Below, piece by piece: positions 59,159 through 64,000 of a stretch of DNA of 64,000 nt. The stretch's first letter is position 1, and each line of letters begins with the position of its first letter. This DNA comes from Vagococcus fluvialis (GTDB taxonomy: Bacteria > Bacillota > Bacilli > Lactobacillales > Vagococcaceae), in NCBI RefSeq assembly GCF_003337315.1, contig NZ_QPJV01000004.1, positions 1 through 64,000 of the forward strand, given 5' to 3'. The notes under the pieces are model-generated. The model saw only the letters and a program-made list of their open reading frames with translations. It had not been told where the DNA came from and ran no database searches. Both the position numbers and the translations under genes were made by a program.

Positions 59159-59187
59159 GGTTTTTGATTGAAAAAATATCAAAAACC
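59159..59187 (+). other. Hairpin between gpmI and eno without T tract
   Basis: GGTTTTTGAT (59159-59168) pairs perfectly with ATCAAAAACC (59178-59187) four bases after the gpmI stop. No T run follows, so a terminator is unlikely. It could be a processing or stability element. The rest of the spacer to eno has no clear promoter that I can defend. Confidence 0.4.
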
Positions 59188-59226
59188 TATTAGAATGAAA
59201 CTACGGGAGTAATCCCCTAGCTATAA

Positions 59227-60552
<1,326 letters not shown>

Positions 60553-60604
60553 TTAAAAGTTTAAATAAAGCTTATTCTAATAGGAATTAAAACTGTTCGG
60601 ACGT

Positions 60605-60638
60605 AACACTCTCTAGCTGGTGCTAGGGGGTGTTTTTT
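60605..60638 (+). terminator. Terminator of the glycolytic operon
   Basis: AACACTCTCTAGC (60605-60617) pairs with 60622-60634 through two G-T pairs, followed by a run of Ts. Confidence 0.9.
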
Positions 60639-60752
60639 TGTTTACAAAATTTAATAGGTTTTAGTTGTAGTATCTTCTTTTTAGTTCTAAAATATAACAT
60701 GTTGAGTAAATAAGAAAAATATGAAAATTAAAAATACAACTAAGGAGATAAT

Positions 60753-61517
60753 ATGATTACAATAAAATCACCAAGAGAGATTGAACTAATGAAGAAGTCT
60801 GGAGCACTTTTAGCAAATGTTCATAAGGAATTAAGAAGTTTTATTAAAGAAGGAGTTACAACTTGGGATATTGAAGTCTTTGTTAGAGATTATATCGAAT
60901 CCCATGGTGGAATAGCTGCTCAAATTGGTTTTGAAGGTTATAAATATGCAACTTGTATAAGTGTAAATGATGAGATTTGTCATGGCTTTCCTAAAAAGAT
61001 AAAACTCAAAAATAACGACTTAGTCAAAGTAGATATGTGTATTGATTTAAATGGCGCTATTTCAGATTCATGTTGGGCTTATGTTGTTGGTGTAGCTAGC
61101 GAAGATGTAAAAAAATTAATGGCTGTTACAAGAAAAGCTTTGTATTTAGGCATTGAACAGGCTCAGGTTGGTAATCGAACTGGAGACATCGGTTATGCAA
61201 TTCAACAATATGTAGAAAAAGAAGGATATAGTGTTGTTAGAGACTTTATTGCACATGGAATTGGACCAACTATTCATGAGGAACCTTTCTTTGCTCACTA
61301 CGGCGAAAAAGGAAAAGGAACTCGTTTAAAAGAAGGAATGACCATTACAATTGAGCCAATGGTAAATATTGGTACATGGCAAATGAAAATGGAGCCTAAT
61401 GGATGGGAGTCTAAAACACTAGATGGTAGTTTAAGTTGTCAATATGAACATAGCTTAGCTATTACAAAAGATGGTCCAGTTATTTTAACTTCTCAAGGAG
61501 AAGAGGAAACTTATTAA
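60753..61517 (+). CDS. map: Methionine aminopeptidase, type I
   Basis: 254-residue pita-bread metalloenzyme removing N-terminal methionine. Substrate and metal residues are in EICHGFPKK, VDMCIDLNGAISD (two aspartates), AHGIGPTIHEEP (histidine), TIEPMV (glutamate) and QYEHSLAI (glutamate). AAGGAGAT precedes ATG 60753. It is monocistronic; in many bacteria map is in a ribosomal-protein operon, so this may be a second copy, which the window cannot decide. Confidence 0.93.
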   Translation: MITIKSPREIELMKKSGALLANVHKELRSFIKEGVTTWDIEVFVRDYIESHGGIAAQIGFEGYKYATCISVNDEICHGFPKKIKLKNNDLVKVDMCIDLNGAISDSCWAYVVGVASEDVKKLMAVTRKALYLGIEQAQVGNRTGDIGYAIQQYVEKEGYSVVRDFIAHGIGPTIHEEPFFAHYGEKGKGTRLKEGMTITIEPMVNIGTWQMKMEPNGWESKTLDGSLSCQYEHSLAITKDGPVILTSQGEEETY

Positions 61518-61570
61518 CAAAAACAGACTTTTTATTCCCTGACTATTAAAAAATAAAGGAGGCTGATATT

Positions 61571-61624
61571 TGTAGTGCACCCCTAAAGTTAGACGTAAAA
61601 ATCTAACTTTAGGGGTGCACTACA
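61571..61624. mobile_element. 54-bp palindromic mini-element with ATT duplication
   Basis: Two arms of at least 23 bp, starting TGTAGTGCACCCCTAAAG (61571) and ending with the exact complement at 61624, are separated by only eight bases. Both flanks are ATT (61568-61570 and 61625-61627). Ends TGTA/TACA and the core CACCCCTAAAGTTAGAC resemble IS3-family (IS150-like) terminal repeats, and compare with GTACCCTATAGATTGGAC in the IS at 34 kb. The reading is two IS ends joined tip to tip, a non-autonomous relic or MITE-like unit, in the map/mprF terminator region. Confidence 0.7.
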
Positions 61625-61641
61625 ATTTTGTCCGTCTCTTT

Positions 61642-64000
61642 TTATTTTGGATGAATGACTTTATAGCTTTTCATTAATGCTTGTGAGATAAGTAATCGTC
61701 TTGGATAAACTAAGTACCTAGGTGACCATTCTGGTTTAAATTTATTTTTATATTGTCTCAAACCTTTAAAAGAATAAAGACTTGATGAGTGTTGGTAGAT
61801 ACTAGTTGTAATGGTTCCAAGTAAGCCATTGGTACGTTCATAACTACTTGATAGTGGTGCCATACCTAAATTGAAAATTTGGTAATCATTCTCTTTAGCC
61901 CAAAGAATCAAGTGGAGATACAGTAAATCCATCATAGGGATTTTTTCATTTTCTTTCCATCTAATTAAATCGATAGAAATTTCATTTTCGGTAAAAGTAG
62001 GCATCATTGAAGCAAAGGCAATTGCTTCACCATCTTTATTTCGAATTGTGGCAATATCTTGTTTAAGTAAATACTCCTTATCAAAACTACCTAAAGAAAA
62101 ACTCATTTCTTTTCGAGAACCTAACCACTCCTTAGAGATAGGTGCTAACTCATTAATTAACTCATCAGAAGGTGATTCGACTTGGAAAGAGAGTTCTTCC
62201 TGTTCTTGTTTGTTTAATAATTGGCGGAAGACTTTTCCTTTGTTGCCTGAAGTTTTAAAGGTGGTTACATCAACTTCAGCTTCTTCACCAAGATTAAATA
62301 AATTATAGTTAAATTCAGTATAAATATGAATATTTTCAGTACTTGTTTGATAAAAAATAATTTCTTTTCCAACTTTTGTTGCGTACTCATGAATGTTTTT
62401 TATAAATGGAAAGAAATTATCCTTCTCTCCAACTGGATCCCCGAGTATAAGGACAAAGTAGGTTGTTTCCTGATAGATACAGCCAACATTTAATTGTTTA
62501 TCTACCATGATTTTATTTGCTGGTAAAAAGCCTAAGTTGGCCAAATTACTACCAGAAAATTCTGTTATGATATTTTCAAAATCATCTTTTTCGTGACTTA
62601 TTTGATTTTCAAATCCTAATGTTGAAAAAGTGTATTTATGTCTTAAACGGTAACGATTAAAGAGAATGAACATAAACCAAATTGCTGACAAACCTAAAAT
62701 ATAATTCAAAAAGCCAGGAAATAAATCTAATTTAAAAGCATCAGCAGTGTCATATATAGACTGCACATTAAATGTAAGCATAGCTAAAGTTAACAACCAA
62801 ATGACTTTTTCTCTTCTGTAACGAATGGTTAAGTATTGAGTGTAATTTTTTCTAGATAAGAATAAAACGACCATTAAAACCAGAGTGAAAATCAGACCTT
62901 CAACATAAAGTAACTCGTCAAATAAAATAATTTGGCTAATTAAAATCAGGCTTAGTAGAAACATCAGATTACGGTAGGCTTCTTTTGTTCCATAATATAA
63001 ACCAACTAAATTAGGAACTAAATAAGTGCTTGCTAAAATATATGTTACTGAAAAAATAGCATAAAGAAATGGGGTGCTTTTTCCAGAAACATAAAATAAA
63101 CCAAAGAATGAATCTTGGAAGAAGAAAAACTCACCAATTAGAAAAAGGACAATAATAGCCCAACGAGTTAACGTTTGAACTCGTTTTTTAGTAATATCAA
63201 TAACGATTGTTCCAAATTCTTTAGTAAACAGAACGATTTCATTTTTCTCAGTGAATTTATCTTTTAGTATTAATTGTAGTTCACTGATTGATAAAACCAA
63301 ACCTAAGAAAAATGGCAAGATGTAATAGGCAAGTCTATAAAAAACTAATGCAAGTAAAACGGAACTTTTTGAGACATCAAACTGTTGTGTCATTCCAAGT
63401 AAAAAGACCACATCAAAAGCACCTAAACCACCTGGAACCATACTAATTAAACCAGCAATGGCTGCAATAATAAAGACACTTTCCATTTGCCAAAAGTTTA
63501 CATGAACTCCGACAAATCGTAAGGATAGAAACATAACTATTCCAACAAACAAGTAATCAAGAACAGAGACAAAAGTGTATTTTAGACTAAGAAATCTGTC
63601 GCTTGGAACGGGAGGTTTAATCATTGTGACACCTAAAAAGATAGGTAATAAACCAGCCAAGATAAATAAAGCTGTTTTTAAGATAGGTTTACTTTCTAGT
63701 AAACTAGAAGCAGCAAAGACATTAAATAAAACTAAAAAGGATAAAACACCAATCCCAGTTAACATGGATAGTAGTAAAAGGGAGATATTTTTCTTTAGTG
63801 TTTTTTTATCTTCTTCATCCTCTGTATAAGTTTGGAAATAGTTGTAGCGAATACTTGAACCAATAATGCCTCCAAAACCAATTAAGGTATTTAAGGAATT
63901 AATAATCCAACTAATTTTCATTGTTTTTAGTACTGGAACTTTTATTTTTTGTGAACGAATTAAAACAAAGTCATATAAACTTAAGATCCAAACACCTAAA
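61642..64000 (-). CDS. mprF: MprF, phosphatidylglycerol lysyltransferase/flippase, N-terminus outside window
   Basis: The frame is open to the right edge, so the N-terminal part is missing here; about 786 codons are visible. A polytopic membrane flippase region (NSLNTLIGFGGIIGSSIRYNY is its conserved loop, read in pieces; VPGGLGAFDVVFLLG) is followed by a cytoplasmic DUF2156/GNAT-type synthase domain (SLGSFDKEYLLKQD, FNLGMAPLSS, FKGLRQYKNKFKPEW). MprF attaches lysine or alanine from charged tRNA to phosphatidylglycerol and flips it outward, giving resistance to cationic peptides. The ATG at 63921 is internal. Aminoacyl specificity is not readable. Confidence 0.93.
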   Translation of the reverse strand, partial: LGVWILSLYDFVLIRSQKIKVPVLKTMKISWIINSLNTLIGFGGIIGSSIRYNYFQTYTEDEEDKKTLKKNISLLLLSMLTGIGVLSFLVLFNVFAASSLLESKPILKTALFILAGLLPIFLGVTMIKPPVPSDRFLSLKYTFVSVLDYLFVGIVMFLSLRFVGVHVNFWQMESVFIIAAIAGLISMVPGGLGAFDVVFLLGMTQQFDVSKSSVLLALVFYRLAYYILPFFLGLVLSISELQLILKDKFTEKNEIVLFTKEFGTIVIDITKKRVQTLTRWAIIVLFLIGEFFFFQDSFFGLFYVSGKSTPFLYAIFSVTYILASTYLVPNLVGLYYGTKEAYRNLMFLLSLILISQIILFDELLYVEGLIFTLVLMVVLFLSRKNYTQYLTIRYRREKVIWLLTLAMLTFNVQSIYDTADAFKLDLFPGFLNYILGLSAIWFMFILFNRYRLRHKYTFSTLGFENQISHEKDDFENIITEFSGSNLANLGFLPANKIMVDKQLNVGCIYQETTYFVLILGDPVGEKDNFFPFIKNIHEYATKVGKEIIFYQTSTENIHIYTEFNYNLFNLGEEAEVDVTTFKTSGNKGKVFRQLLNKQEQEELSFQVESPSDELINELAPISKEWLGSRKEMSFSLGSFDKEYLLKQDIATIRNKDGEAIAFASMMPTFTENEISIDLIRWKENEKIPMMDLLYLHLILWAKENDYQIFNLGMAPLSSSYERTNGLLGTITTSIYQHSSSLYSFKGLRQYKNKFKPEWSPRYLVYPRRLLISQALMKSYKVIHPK

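Noticed and set aside
61570-61625. Palindrome as an ordinary intrinsic terminator only
   Set aside because: No T tract directly follows on either strand, the arms are unusually long and IS-end-like, and the flanks are a direct ATT repeat; it may still terminate transcription.

Overview
The window reads as an AT-rich chromosome segment of a low-GC Firmicute in the Lactobacillales. Protein flavour (PepC, a CggR-gap-pgk-tpiA-gpmI-eno run, a LicT/BglP operon, CtsR, CcpA and CopY-type sites, an acoR/rpoN acetoin circuit) and the 5S rRNA fit Enterococcaceae, and Vagococcus is my best guess. That placement is inference from remembered sequence flavour, not a search.

Layout. 1-3.5 kb: end of an rRNA operon (5S, tRNA-Asn), gloA on the minus strand, a PadR-HAAS-GtrA membrane operon with a clear operator, and an unknown membrane protein. 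3.6-9.5 kb: dinG-tseB-aspB-asnS, the same order as in Bacillus. 9.5-14.1 kb: beta-glucoside operon licT-bglP-GH1 with a ribonucleic antiterminator overlapping a terminator. 14.1-17.7 kb: lone copZ with a cop box, a decayed TetR/hydrolase stretch, then a TetR gene and oleate hydratase. 17.7-22.9 kb: a three-gene operon of a MoxR/dynein-like AAA+ ATPase, a coiled-coil plus propeller-like protein and a VWA protein. This is the best candidate for an uncharacterised system. 23.0-28.9 kb: feoAB with a metal-repressor operator, malY/patB, an LCP ligase and pepC. 29.0-34.0 kb: uvrBA under a LexA box. 34.0-35.5 kb: a complete IS3-family element inserted at the exact centre of the uvrA terminator. 35.5-37.5 kb: GntR-ABC operon. 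37.6-40.4 kb: rapZ-glmR(yvcK)-whiA. 40.5-47.2 kb: sigma-54 activator acoR and acoLABC with a -24/-12 promoter. 47.2-50.4 kb: a YdjI-YdjG-YdjH-like envelope-stress operon. 50.5-51.9 kb: DsbA-like protein, clpP, tRNA-Arg. 52.0-60.6 kb: rpoN, then cggR-gap-pgk-tpiA-gpmI-eno. 60.7-64 kb: map, a 54-bp palindromic mini-element, and mprF running off the right edge.

Connections. RpoN at 52 kb serves the sigma-54 promoter at 42.5 kb through AcoR. LexA, CtsR, CcpA, CopY and a DtxR-like metal regulator are all implied by operator sites, although none of these regulators is encoded here. Two convergent-gene terminator regions (uvrA/ABC and map/mprF) each hold an IS3-like sequence flanked by a 3-bp duplication.

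The genome is compact. The only gene-poor stretch above 300 bp is 14665-15075, which holds gene remnants.
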